NCBI GenBank assembly: GCA_016717705.1
Contig: JADKFD010000029.1
Span: forward strand, 1-64,000
Source: Rhodanobacteraceae bacterium
GTDB lineage: Bacteria; Pseudomonadota; Gammaproteobacteria; Xanthomonadales; SZUA-5
DNA: 64,000 bases
Direction of reading: 5' to 3'
The notes beneath the pieces were generated by a model. The model saw nothing but the letters and a program-made list of their open reading frames with translations. It was not told the origin of the DNA and ran no database searches. Positions 43,732 through 53,797 of this stretch are shown here, piece after piece (within the stretch, counting starts at the first letter, position 1; every line of letters begins with the position of its first letter). The position numbers and the translations under genes are program-made.

Positions 43732-46700
43732 TCAATCCGGCGGCCGTGGAATCTCCCGTTCGATACCCTCGTCGTTGGTGGAGACGCCTGGTGTCGGCGA
43801 TCCACCGAGGGTGAGCGACTGCGTTGGGGCGGTCTCGCTGCAGATCACCGTCGCCTTCTTGTTCGCGTGCTGGCACATCACCGGCACGTTGAGCGGCACA
43901 TCGAGTGCAAATTCGCCGTTGCGGTCCGAGGTCAGCCACTTTTCCTCCAGCGTGCCGGCGTGGGTGAAGGTGCAGCGCACCTGTTGCCGGGAAATCGTGG
44001 GATCTTCGACCTCGGGCCGGTTGCGCAAATCGGTCATGCGCGCGGAAATGATCTTGCCCAGTACGCGGCCCTGCTGCGCTGCCAGCCAAGCCGTGCTCGA
44101 CAGGGCGGCGTCTCCCGCAGCGGTCAGGATGCCCTCCATCGAGGCCAGCCCGAACTGGACGTAGCCCACCCCCAGGTTTGCCGGCAACACGGCGCTGGCG
44201 GCACCCTCGTCGAGCGCAAAGGCCTTGACCGATCCCGGCAGATGCCAGCCCTTGGGCACCTCGGATTCCCAGTGGGCATCGGTGAACAGCAAGTCGGCGA
44301 CGACCAGGGCTTTATCGACACCGACTTTTCGCCCAAACAAGCGGTAGCCGGCGAGGGCCTCGTTGACCTTGATGCCTTGCCCCAGCGACGGGTTGTCCCA
44401 CTCGATCCTGAAGCGGGGTTCCTCGGTATCCGGGTCGATGACCATACCGGCGCTGCGCACTGCGGGCGGCAGCAATGGATAGACCAGCAGCGCATCCTGG
44501 TCATCCAGATTGGGATTTTCGATGCCACTGAGACCTACCACGGCGAGCGGCAATAATTCGCGGGCACCTGCCGCGCCGAATGCACTCGCCGGCAGCAGGA
44601 GGCCTGACAGCCCGTCGAGCAGGTTCGCACGGTTGGCGACCGGCTTCCATTCGGAGAAGCTCGCGGTCGGCGGCCACGCGAACAGGCTCTCGTCCAGGCC
44701 GTGGCGCCGCAGCCGCCGACGCACGACCAGCGGCGCCTGGGATTGCGACACGGCCGCCGGAATCTTGACGAACACCAGGCGCAGCGACAGCGGGCGCGAC
44801 TCGGGCAGCGGAACCTTGCCGGCGACGTAGCTGATGCGGTTGGCGTTGAGCAGGTCCTTGAGATGCAGCTCGCTCCACCCGGTGAACGACGGCACCCGCG
44901 CGCTGCGCCGGTAGTCACCCACCGGAACCACGGGCTCGTATTCGGCCAGGGCGTCCTTGAGTGTGCTCAGCGAATAGACGAAGTCGGTGAAGGCAAGATC
45001 GAGCTCGCTGTCGACCAGCTTGCCCGTGGCCAATCGCAGCAGGGTCTTGGCGCCGCCCTTGCGGTGAAACAGGAATTTGGCGAAGGGCCAGAAATCGTAG
45101 CCGCGGCGGGTGTAGTTCTCGTTTTCACCCGGAATGACCAGACCTGAAGCCAGCCGCAGCGCGCTGTCTTTCCAGGTCAGGCGCTCGACGAATTCCTTCC
45201 AGTTGGGTGCGCCGATGCTTTCGAGCGCGACCGCCATCGCTTCCTCGGCGCCCGGGAACGCCTCGATGAAGGGTTCGTCGAGAGATTTGCCATGCTCGAA
45301 CAGCGCGTGCCAGTACTCATGAACGAAGGTGGCCAGCAGCTCGTCAAACTTGCCGGTCGCCGGCTTGCCCTGCAGGACCGCCAGCACCGTGCCGGCGTCG
45401 ACGTTCAGCGTGAGCTGGTCCCATTCGCCCAGATAGCGGGCGCCGGTGGAATCGGTGCCAAGCTGGTCGTGAATGCGCACGATGGTTCCGGCTGGCACGT
45501 CAAAGCCCAGATCCCGGAACCAGGCGCGCACGCCCTGCAGCAGCGAGGCCGTGCGCAGCACCGGCAGCGGAATGAAGGTCCAATGCGCCTTCGGTCCCGG
45601 CTTGCTGGCAGGATCGACGCTCGTTTGTGGCTGGTTGCGCGGGTCCTTGGCGTCGCGCGCCGATAGCGGCGAAAAGCCGATGAAGCGGTCCTCGGCATCG
45701 AAGTTGGCCCAGATCCCCGACGTGCCGTGAAAGCGCAGCGGCTGCCAGTAGAGCTCGAAACCCACCACCGTGAGCGGGCCGACGAAGCCCTCCAGTTTGG
45801 CCGACATCTCGCGCGGAACGCTGCTGAACCAGCCAACGCCAGCGCCACCGGCGATGGTGACGATTGCCGTCCCAAGGCTCGGTCCCGCGGTCACGGCGGG
45901 CATCGCCATGGCGCCGACGCCGTAGACGATGATCACCGCGCCGGCCCGGATCGAATCCGCGAGCGCGTAGTTGAGTCCGGTGATGGTCTCGCCGGTGGCA
46001 TTCACCAGATACCCTTCCAGCGAAAAGTGATCGCTGCTGGTAGTGACCCTGCCGGCCACCGGGCCCGCTGCAGCAGGCGACAGCGTCAACACATCCGCCG
46101 CCACCTCCCGCACCAGCATGACCTTGCTGCTGGCAGTTCTAGCGGGCAGCTGGTACTCGATGCCGACCGGCTTTTGCAGCAGATGCTCGCCGCTGCTGCG
46201 GGAGATATCGTAGAGCGCGCCCTGATCAGGCTGCAGCAGCCCGTCGATGCGCCGGACGGTGATCGTCTCCGCCGACGCCAGTGCGCCGGCCGGGAAACTG
46301 AGTGTCAGCGCATTGCCCACCTCGATGGTGCCGCCAGCCGCAGTGATGGTCGCTTCCGCCAGCACGGTCCGGGAGATCTGCGGCGCTGGTCGCGTCGCGC
46401 TCTCATCGGGTCGGTGCGATGCGACGGTGGCGGCCGGCGCGCTCGATTCCGCTTCGGCGCTGGACGCCAGGACCAGGACTTCGGGCGCCACCAGGTCGAA
46501 GCTTCCCGCCGCGGTTTCTGCCACCGCCGTGCAGCTGCAATCTGACCGCGAATGCGATATCCGACCGGCCGTCTTCGATCACAACGCCGCCGTCCGTCAA
46601 CCGCCGCAAAGGAATCGTCAGTTTGATCTGGTCCGAGCGCGGGAAGCTCCACGTGGCGAAAGCATTGATGGCTGGCGCGATATCGACGTCGTTGGCGTTG

Positions 46701-47047
46701 ATTTGCAGCAGCGCAATGTCCTCGCTGCGGATGGCTGCCGGGAACTGGAAGGTGAACGCGACATCGAGCATGCTGATTCCCGAGGTTTCGGTTGCAGCAC
46801 CGCCCTGCCGCGCGATCTCAAGTTCGAAGTGGCTGGATCGCTGCGCCGAGGCAAGGTTGCCGGCGGCCAGCAACAGCAGTGCAGCCGCGCAGACGAGGCG
46901 GCGCAGGAATGCCGTGACGCCAGGCCGCAATCGCCGGGCATGCTTGCCGCCGGCACGCGGCTGCACGCCGGGGATCGCGTCTGGAAGGACCGCGGCGCCG
47001 ACGTAGAGTCCTTGCGCCGGTTGCCAGTAGGCCAGACCTGAGTCCAT
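43732..47047 (-). CDS. Large exported protein with HExxH motif, frameshifted
   Basis: The N-terminal frame (ATG 47047) includes the signal-like LVCAAALLLLAAGNLASAQ and the domain FELEIARQGGAATET to DIAFAVRLQL. Near 46526-46536 it shifts, and the next frame continues TAVAETAAGSFDLVAPEVLV for 930 residues to 43732. This body holds a ZU5-like segment (GGTIEVGNALTLSFPAGALA), a HEYWH zinc-peptidase-like motif and a C-terminal Ig-like segment. Total about 1100 residues. The start is uncertain because no ATG or GTG lies closer to the signal sequence. Peptidase activity is only suggested. Confidence 0.65.
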
Positions 47048-47271
47048 GACTGTGCTCCCGAGGGCGAGCCACGCCGGGCTGCGAACAAGGCCCACGCTAA
47101 GCTGGCCGCGATGGCGCAGCCTTGACTTCGATTAACTCGAGCTGGCAAGCCATCTGCCTGATCGCACCGCTGCGCGGACGCGGTTCGCGCGCCTGCGGTG
47201 AAGCGCAGGGCCATGTCAACGGTGCCCTGCGCGGTAGCCTGGCCAGCATCAGCGACAGCGGCCTTTGCCGC

Positions 47272-47844
47272 TCAGTTGCCGCTGGAAACTTCCACCCAGA
47301 AGGCGCCGCGCAACTGGCCTTCGCGAAAGCCGGTCGCCGCATCCTCGGGATAGTGCGCCTTGATCGCCAGCGCGACCGGCTCGGCGAGCGTCTGGCCATG
47401 GCAGGCCAGGCACGGCGCCTCGGTGGCGATGCCTTGCATGTAGCGCAGCGCGATGCCCTCGGGCAGGCCCTCGCTGCTGCTGTAGCGCAAGGTCTGGGGC
47501 GCGCTGCCGGCCTGCGCCTGGGTCTCGAAATCGGCCAGCACGACGCGTTGCCAATCGGCCGGCGCATTGCCCGGGCTGCGCGTGCGCAGGCCGGTCCGCC
47601 CGATACGCAGGCCGTGTTTTTGCGCCACGTCGGCGGCGATCGTTGGCGCCTGGTCGTGGCAAAAATTGATCGCCGCCACCGGACCCTCGGCCTTGACGCG
47701 CGCCATCAGTGCACTGCGCAACTGGGTACCCAAGTCAGTCACCGCGGCCTGCGCACGCGCGGCATCATCGGCGTGCGCGGCGCTCGACAGCAACAGGCTC
47801 GCGGCGATCAACAGTCGGCGGCGATCGGGGATTTTGAATTTCAT
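47272..47844 (-). CDS. DUF3365 (Tll0287-like) haem-binding protein
   Basis: A 190-residue exported protein (signal LLIAASLLLSSAAHA) of the DUF3365 family, a c-type haem sensor fold. CLACH near residues 143-147 is the haem attachment site, and RTGLRTRSPGNAPADWQR and REGQLRGAFWVEV are family landmarks. It acts in the periplasm, in redox or signalling roles. Confidence 0.9.
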   Translation of the reverse strand: MKFKIPDRRRLLIAASLLLSSAAHADDAARAQAAVTDLGTQLRSALMARVKAEGPVAAINFCHDQAPTIAADVAQKHGLRIGRTGLRTRSPGNAPADWQRVVLADFETQAQAGSAPQTLRYSSSEGLPEGIALRYMQGIATEAPCLACHGQTLAEPVALAIKAHYPEDAATGFREGQLRGAFWVEVSSGN

Positions 47845-47963
47845 CGGGTGCTCCAGGCGGATAGAGATGGTTCGCCAGCGCGCGGGCGCCGGAGCAAACA
47901 GTAGAATACGTTTGTTTAGTTCGCTCTAATGTTGCAAATCCAGCGAGCGCAGGAATCTGCCTG

Positions 47964-48567
47964 ATGAGCACACCCGAATTCTGGGATAGCCGTTACGCCT
48001 CAGTGGAGTACGCCTACGGCACGACGCCCAATGCCGGTCTGGTGGCGCTGGAGCACTTGCTGCCGCGCAGCGCGAGTGCTGGTGCCTGGCGATGGCGAGG
48101 GCCGCAACGGCGTCTGGTTGGCTGCGCGCGGACATCGGGTCAGCGTGGTGGATCAGTCCGCCGAGGGTTTGCGCAAGTGCGCGCAACTGGCGGCTGCGCG
48201 TGGTGTCAATGTCGAAACCGTGCACGCGGATCTGGCCGACTACCAACCCGGGGTCGCCGGTTTCGATGCGCTGGTGCTGATTTTCGTGCACCTGCCGCCG
48301 GACATACGCCGCAGCGTGCATCAGCGACTGCTGGTGGCGCTGAAGCCCGGCGGCGTGCTGATCCTGGAAGGCTTCGACCGCAGCCATGCCGGCCTGCCCG
48401 GCGGCGGTCCGCGCGATCCGGCATGGCTGTTCGACACCGCCATGCTGCGCGCGGATTTCGCCGCCTGCGCGGAGCTCGGCATCGAACTGATCGACGCCGA
48501 TCTCGACGAAGGCCCCTGGCATCAGGGCCGGGCCCGCGTGCTGCGGGTTCATGGGCGTTGCGACTGA
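47964..48567 (+). CDS. Class I SAM-dependent methyltransferase, frameshifted
   Basis: Starts MSTPEFWDSRYASVEYAYGT, the TehB-like opening, and runs to EHLLPRS. A missing base near 48068-48074 moves the rest to another frame: ARVLVPGDGEGRNGVWLAAR is the SAM-binding motif I, followed by VSVVDQSAEGL, DALVLIFVHLPP and LKPGGVLILEGF. Intact length is about 201 residues. Related enzymes methylate thiols, tellurite or small metabolites. Confidence 0.87.
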
Positions 48568-48593
48568 ACTTGTAACAGCGAGGAAGATGACCG

Positions 48594-48824
48594 ATGTCGA
48601 GTAAATTGCCGGCGCCCCTCTATCCCTGGGTCTTTGCCGCGATCATGGGCGGGGCAATGACTGCCATCGTCACCGCCGTGCTCGCCCTCGCGCACGGCGG
48701 TTTTGCGCTGCTGCCATGGTTGCGCAGCTGGGCGCTGGCCTGGCTGGTGGCCACGCCGGTGATCGTGTTCCTGGCGCCGCGGGCGCGGCGCTGGGCGGCG
48801 CACCTTGCCGAGCTGCCGCGCTGA
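48594..48824 (+). CDS. DUF2798 small membrane protein
   Basis: A 76-residue protein with two hydrophobic helices (VFAAIMGGAMTAIVTAVLAL and WALAWLVATPVIVFLAP) and a basic end, the DUF2798 layout. A GAGGAAG ribosome site lies upstream. It follows the methyltransferase by 26 bp. Confidence 0.85.
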   Translation: MSSKLPAPLYPWVFAAIMGGAMTAIVTAVLALAHGGFALLPWLRSWALAWLVATPVIVFLAPRARRWAAHLAELPR

Positions 48825-49002
48825 TCTGACCGGCGCATCCCGCAGCACTGCGCCGCAAGTTGCGCGGCTCGCGGCGGTTTCCAGCCGGATCGATGCCTGC
48901 GAAGCTTGATCCGGATCCTCCCAGGCCCGACGGCGGCGCAGTACCATGCCCAGTGTCTGAGCTGCAGCATGATTGTCACTCTCCCATGACCTGGAGCACG
49001 CC

Positions 49003-49494
49003 GTGATCAAGAAATCCAAAGCCACCACTATCGACATCGGCATCAGCGGCAGCGACCGCAAGGCGATCGCGCAGGGCCTCTCGGCGCTGCTGGCCGACAG
49101 CTACACGCTTTACCTGATGACCCACAACTTCCACTGGAACGTCACCGGGCCGCAGTTCAACAGCCTGCACAACATGTTCATGACGCAGTACACCGAGCAG
49201 TGGACTGCGCTGGACCAGATCGCCGAGCGCATCCGCGCATTGGGCTTTCCGGCGCCGGGTACCTACAAGGAATTCGTGGCGCTGGCCTCGATCAAGGAAG
49301 TGGACGGCGTGCCCAAGGCCAACGACATGGTGCGCCATCTGATCGGCGCGCAGGAGACCACAGCGCGCACGGCGCGTTCGCTGTTTGCCGCGGTCAACGC
49401 CGCCAACGACCAGCCGACCGCCGACCTGTTGACGCAGCGCCTGGAAGTCCACGAAAAGACCGCATGGATGCTGCGCAGCCTGCTCGAGGAATGA
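49003..49494 (+). CDS. dps: Dps-family DNA-protection ferritin
   Basis: A 163-residue Dps protein. The GTG at 49003 has GGAG six bases upstream; a TTG 30 bases earlier lacks one. LYLMTHNFHWNVTGPQFNSL and FMTQYTEQWTALDQIAERIR carry the inter-subunit ferroxidase ligands. Dps oxidises and stores iron and protects DNA in stress or stationary phase. Single gene. Confidence 0.95.
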   Translation: MIKKSKATTIDIGISGSDRKAIAQGLSALLADSYTLYLMTHNFHWNVTGPQFNSLHNMFMTQYTEQWTALDQIAERIRALGFPAPGTYKEFVALASIKEVDGVPKANDMVRHLIGAQETTARTARSLFAAVNAANDQPTADLLTQRLEVHEKTAWMLRSLLEE

Positions 49495-49704
49495 GCACGG
49501 GCGCAGGCCGATGCACGCTATCGGCCTGAAGCCGCCACCGCCGCGCGCTGTGCGCAGTTCGCGAAGGACTGCGGGTTGATGTTCGCCAAGTGAAGCGCAG
49601 CATCCCCTCACGGCGACCTGCGGCCAATCCTTGCGCCAGATCAAATTCCGTCACCGCCATCGGCGCACATTGGTACAGCCGGTACAGAGCGGCGGGAGAC
49701 CGAC

Positions 49705-51585
49705 ATGCGAACCGTCAAGGCGTGGATGCGTGGCTTGCTGGCGCTGGCCAGCTTGTGCGGTGGATTGGCTGTTGCGCAGCCGGCGCCGCAGTTCGAGCGG
49801 CTGCGCGCCGAACCGACGGTGACGCAGACGTCGGCGCGAATCGTGCAGCCACGTGCCGTACGTGCGGGCGCCGTGCGTCTGGACGCTTCGCGCATGCGTC
49901 AGTTGTCGCCGCGCGCCAGTCGCAATCTGGCGCAATTGCTGGCGCAATTGCCGCCGGCAGCCAAACTTGAGATCTGGGATGGCCTCGACGCGCCGCCGTC
50001 GGACTTTTTCCGGGTGTTCGCCGGGCCGGTCACGGCTGATCGCGGGCGCAACAGCCTGAAATGGTTTTTCCGCTTCAGCACCGAGCAAAAGCCGGTGGCT
50101 GCGGTCTATCAGGTCAGCCTGTTTCCGTTCACGACGCAGGGCGGCGATCCGCTGAAGCCGCCGGGTTTGCTGGCGCAGGGCGCGGTCGCGAATGTGCCGA
50201 GCAACGGCGGCATGGCGCTGTTCACCATCGACTTCGGTCCGATCGTGCGCGGCCGGCCGTGGGCGAAGCTGCAGCCACCCCGCGCGCTGACGACCGCGAT
50301 TGCCGGGGACAAGCCGGCAAGCGCGTCGCTGCGTCCCGATGCGGTTCGTGCGAACGCCCTGCGCCCGGAACTGCGCAAATCACCCGAAATCAAGGTGCAG
50401 CCGCCGGTGGACGCCGGACTGGCGCAGCTGCAGGTGCGGCCACCCACGCTGCACAGCGGCTACTGGGTGCGCGTGGTGCTGCGCAAGGCTGGTGGCGGCG
50501 TGATCGGGGCGCCGTCCAATGCGGTCTACCTGGCTTTCGAGCAGTTGCCGCCGCAGCAGGACATCGAACTGGTGATGGGCAGCCACCCTCAGGTGCGCTT
50601 CGACAGCTATCGACCGGTGCAAGCCGATGACTGGGCGCAAGTGTGCATCCGCGAGTACGTCGGGCCGCCGGTTCAAGGCATGTTTGGCATGCCGGGCCTG
50701 CTCACGCCGGGCATGCTGGTCGACGCCTGTGCGCCGGATGATGATGGCTTCCTCGATGACCTCGGCGATGCGATCAGCGGTTTCTTCGGTGCGCTCGGCG
50801 ATCTCGTCGACGCCGTTGGTGCAGCCTACGAATGGGCCAAATCACAGGCGGTGGCATTGGCGGCCGCGGCAATCGACCAGCTCGGCTTGCCGTGTCCGTG
50901 CCCGATCGGCAGTTGCGAGGTGTGCCTGACTGCGGCGCTCGACTACGGGCTGGCGAGCCTGGGCATTCCGCCGACGCTGCCGAGCTTCGACGAACTGGTC
51001 GACGAGGGCGTCGACTACATCGCCGCGACGGTCGCCGCCGAGACTGGCCTGCCGGCCGCCGAGGCGATGGAAGTGGCGCGCGAACTGGCCAAGGCCAGTG
51101 ACAGCGGCTCGGCACCGGGCGCCGGCGCCGCGCTGTGGCGACCATTGCCGCAGCACCTGTACGCACCGCTGCTGGTCAAGCTGCGCGTGAATTCCAGCCG
51201 CTGGCCGGTCAATCTGGTCATCGAAGACAGCAGCGGACGCTATCAGCGCGCGCTGGTGCCGGTGCCGGCGCTGGCTCAAACCATCGTCGTACCCGTGGCG
51301 CTGCAACCGGTCGACGCCCCGGACGCGTGGCGCCAGAGCTTGCCGACGCTGGACTCGCTGCCGCAAGCCGGGTTCGCCGGGCTGGGCACCTGGTTCGAGG
51401 CGTGGCTGGCGCAGAGGAACACCGCGTCAGCGCAACTCGAGCTCTGGCGGCAGCGCTATCGCAGCGGCGAGGTGCGATTGCAGATCCGCACGCTGTCGGC
51501 GATCGGCAGCGGCTGGAGCGAACAGCAGCAGATGGTTCTGGACTGTTCCGCCAGTGCAGGTAGCTGCGACGTCAGCTATCCGTAG
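49705..51585 (+). CDS. Exported protein of unknown function
   Basis: A 626-residue protein with a signal peptide (MRGLLALASLCGGLAVAQPA). The N-terminal half looks like beta-sandwich repeats (VRPPTLHSGYWVRVVLRKAG). The middle has an acidic segment (APDDDGFLDDLGDAISGFFG), an Ala-rich helix and a cysteine cluster (LPCPCPIGSCEVCL). No family is recognised. The SGNH hydrolase and a membrane-anchored protein follow on the same strand. Confidence 0.7.
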   Translation: MRTVKAWMRGLLALASLCGGLAVAQPAPQFERLRAEPTVTQTSARIVQPRAVRAGAVRLDASRMRQLSPRASRNLAQLLAQLPPAAKLEIWDGLDAPPSDFFRVFAGPVTADRGRNSLKWFFRFSTEQKPVAAVYQVSLFPFTTQGGDPLKPPGLLAQGAVANVPSNGGMALFTIDFGPIVRGRPWAKLQPPRALTTAIAGDKPASASLRPDAVRANALRPELRKSPEIKVQPPVDAGLAQLQVRPPTLHSGYWVRVVLRKAGGGVIGAPSNAVYLAFEQLPPQQDIELVMGSHPQVRFDSYRPVQADDWAQVCIREYVGPPVQGMFGMPGLLTPGMLVDACAPDDDGFLDDLGDAISGFFGALGDLVDAVGAAYEWAKSQAVALAAAAIDQLGLPCPCPIGSCEVCLTAALDYGLASLGIPPTLPSFDELVDEGVDYIAATVAAETGLPAAEAMEVARELAKASDSGSAPGAGAALWRPLPQHLYAPLLVKLRVNSSRWPVNLVIEDSSGRYQRALVPVPALAQTIVVPVALQPVDAPDAWRQSLPTLDSLPQAGFAGLGTWFEAWLAQRNTASAQLELWRQRYRSGEVRLQIRTLSAIGSGWSEQQQMVLDCSASAGSCDVSYP

Positions 51586-51753
51586 GTGGTTTACCCACGT
51601 TACGCATCTTGACCCTCGCGACGCACTGGCATACGCTCCCGTACGGTTCTGGGGGGACACCCGCTCGCGGGTTCCAGACCAAATTTGCGTTCGTCACTGG
51701 GGCAGTAGCCATTCGGCTGCTGCGGCGTACACATCATCTCTGGGAGGAGACTT

Positions 51754-52842
51754 ATGAACACACCAAACCGCGGCGCGGTCCGCCGGGTGCTGCCTGCTGT
51801 GCTGCTTTTGGCCCTTGGCGGCCAGGCCTTCGGCAATACACTGAATCAGAATGTCTCGTGGACCGTCGATCGCGCCGGAACCACCGCCAAGTACCGTGCT
51901 GTGGCCTACGGCGATTCGATCTACGCCGGCTACAACGGCTCGGTGAGCAACGCGGCGAAGTATTCGGGGCCGACCGTGGACGCCGAGTACCTGTCGGCGC
52001 TGTGGAACGCCGACATCGAGAGCATTCGGCGGGCCAAGTCCGGCGCCATTGCATCGGATGTCTACAACAACAAGATCGTCGCCGAAAAATCCTACATGCA
52101 GGCTGCCAGCACGCGCGTCGTGACCTTCGAAATGTGCGGCAACGACGGCCTGCAGGCGCGCACCAGCTTCAAGGACCAGACCGGTACCTGCAACTATGGC
52201 GTGCTGACCACCGCGCTGGCCAACTGCAAGACCTATGTGGCCTCGGCGATGGATTACATCAATGCCAACGCCAGTCCGAACGTCAAGCTCAAGGTCATCG
52301 CCAACCTGTATTACCCGGGTTACAACGCCGACAACGTGCAGAGCAAGTGCAAGGACTCGGCGACCGGCGCGACGGTGAACATGCGCACGACCTTCCTGCC
52401 GATCATCGCCAAGATGAACTACTGGATGTGCGAGAACGCGCGCCTGAAGGGCTTCAAGTGCGTCGACAACTTCGCCCAGTACATGGGTGCGGACTACGAC
52501 AGCAATGGCGACGGTCAGGTCGACTCCGACGCACTGCGCTATGTGGCCGGCGATACCGAGACCGCCTATGTCACCCGGATCGCGACCACGCTCAAGGCCA
52601 CCCTGCGCGACGCCAACACCCATTTCGTCAGCTCGGCCAGCAGCTACGACTACATCCAGTCCGACGACGTGCACCCGACCTACACCGGCGGCACGGTTTC
52701 CGCCGGTCTGTGGGGTGGCAGCACCGGCACCGGCGCACCGCGCTACACCAGCTTCACCGCCGGCAAGAGCCCGATCTGGAACCAGTTCGGACACGAGCGC
52801 ATGGGCTGGTCGTTGTCGACCTACAACCCGGCGAGTCCCTGA
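51754..52842 (+). CDS. Exported SGNH/GDSL-family hydrolase
   Basis: A 362-residue protein preceded by a strong GGGAGGAG site. The signal peptide (VLPAVLLLALGGQAFG) is followed by AVAYGDSIYAGY with nucleophile S54, the oxyanion MCGNDG block and DDVHPTYTGG with the catalytic D-x-x-H. SGNH enzymes cleave esters of lipids or carbohydrates. Active in the periplasm or secreted. Confidence 0.85.
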   Translation: MNTPNRGAVRRVLPAVLLLALGGQAFGNTLNQNVSWTVDRAGTTAKYRAVAYGDSIYAGYNGSVSNAAKYSGPTVDAEYLSALWNADIESIRRAKSGAIASDVYNNKIVAEKSYMQAASTRVVTFEMCGNDGLQARTSFKDQTGTCNYGVLTTALANCKTYVASAMDYINANASPNVKLKVIANLYYPGYNADNVQSKCKDSATGATVNMRTTFLPIIAKMNYWMCENARLKGFKCVDNFAQYMGADYDSNGDGQVDSDALRYVAGDTETAYVTRIATTLKATLRDANTHFVSSASSYDYIQSDDVHPTYTGGTVSAGLWGGSTGTGAPRYTSFTAGKSPIWNQFGHERMGWSLSTYNPASP

Positions 52843-52865
52843 CGCTCGGTGGTTGAGCATGGCCG

Positions 52866-53576
52866 ATGGCTAGTCGCGGCCAGCAGTCGGACCACACCAC
52901 GCCGTCCCCTGCGGACGGCGATGGTGTGCGCATCATCCGCGAGCGGTCGCCGACGCGGCGCTGGCCGATGGTCATCGCCGCACTGGCATTGATCGCGGCG
53001 GGAGCGGGCTATTTCTTCTGGTGGTCGCCGTTGTCGCGAGGCGCGGCGAGCAAGCCGGTCGCCACTGCGGGCAATCTCCCGAAGGAGACCGAACAGCGCA
53101 CGACGCCAATGCCAACCGCGACCAAGCCCGCAACGATGGCCCCGCCTGCAGTAGCGCCGACCGCGTCGCCACCGCAATCTTCCCCGGCCGACTGGCGCAC
53201 CGGCGATGCCAACGACATCGCCACCTATGTGTCGCCAACCGACCCGGAACCCACCGCGGCAGAGCTGATCAAGGCACTGCGCGACTCCGGCGAACGCGGC
53301 GGCATCGCCGCATTCAATCCACCCGGCACCAGCCCACCGCTCAAGGGCCTGGCGGTGCCCGAGGACTTCGTGTTGCCGCCGGGTTTTGTGCGCCACCATC
53401 AGGTCACCGATGCCGGCGAGCCGATCGAGGCGATCCTGATGTACTCGCCCGACTATGTGTTCCGCGACGCCGCGGGGAATGCCATTCCGATTCCGGAAGA
53501 TCGCGTCGTGCCGCCGGAAATGGCGCCGCCGGGACTGCCGATCCGGGAAATCGAGATTCCGCCGCCGCCGGAGTGA
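52866..53576 (+). CDS. Single-pass membrane protein with Pro-rich periplasmic region
   Basis: A 236-residue protein. A cytoplasmic N-terminus is followed by one transmembrane helix (WPMVIAALALIAAGAGYFFW, 33-52), a Thr/Pro/Ala linker to about 115, and a folded end containing EDFVLPPGFVRHHQVTDAG. It starts 23 bp after the SGNH hydrolase stop, so probably the same operon and perhaps a helper of that enzyme. No family is known to me. Confidence 0.72.
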   Translation: MASRGQQSDHTTPSPADGDGVRIIRERSPTRRWPMVIAALALIAAGAGYFFWWSPLSRGAASKPVATAGNLPKETEQRTTPMPTATKPATMAPPAVAPTASPPQSSPADWRTGDANDIATYVSPTDPEPTAAELIKALRDSGERGGIAAFNPPGTSPPLKGLAVPEDFVLPPGFVRHHQVTDAGEPIEAILMYSPDYVFRDAAGNAIPIPEDRVVPPEMAPPGLPIREIEIPPPPE

Positions 53577-53588
53577 GGTCTGTCTCCT

Positions 53589-53768
53589 GTGGGAGCGGGC
53601 TGATCTCGCGAAGCTTTGGCTTTGGCACTGGTTACGGGGGGGGGGGGGGCGCGCGGGGGGGCGGGTTTACCGCGCGATGCGCTGCTCTGGCACTTTGTGG
53701 GAGCGGGTTTACCCCGCGATGCTTTGCTGACAAAGGCCAAGAGCTTGCGGAGTAAATCCGCTCCCACA
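53589..53768. repeat. REP cluster with a 14-G run
   Basis: Three 'gggagcgg' units (53589, about 53698 and the inverted 53755-53768) surround a G14 tract at 53636-53649 and a G7 tract at about 53655. The middle portion looks like a corrupted REP copy. Confidence 0.75.
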
Positions 53769-53797
53769 GTTTCGCTATCCGACAGCTTGGTAAGTCA

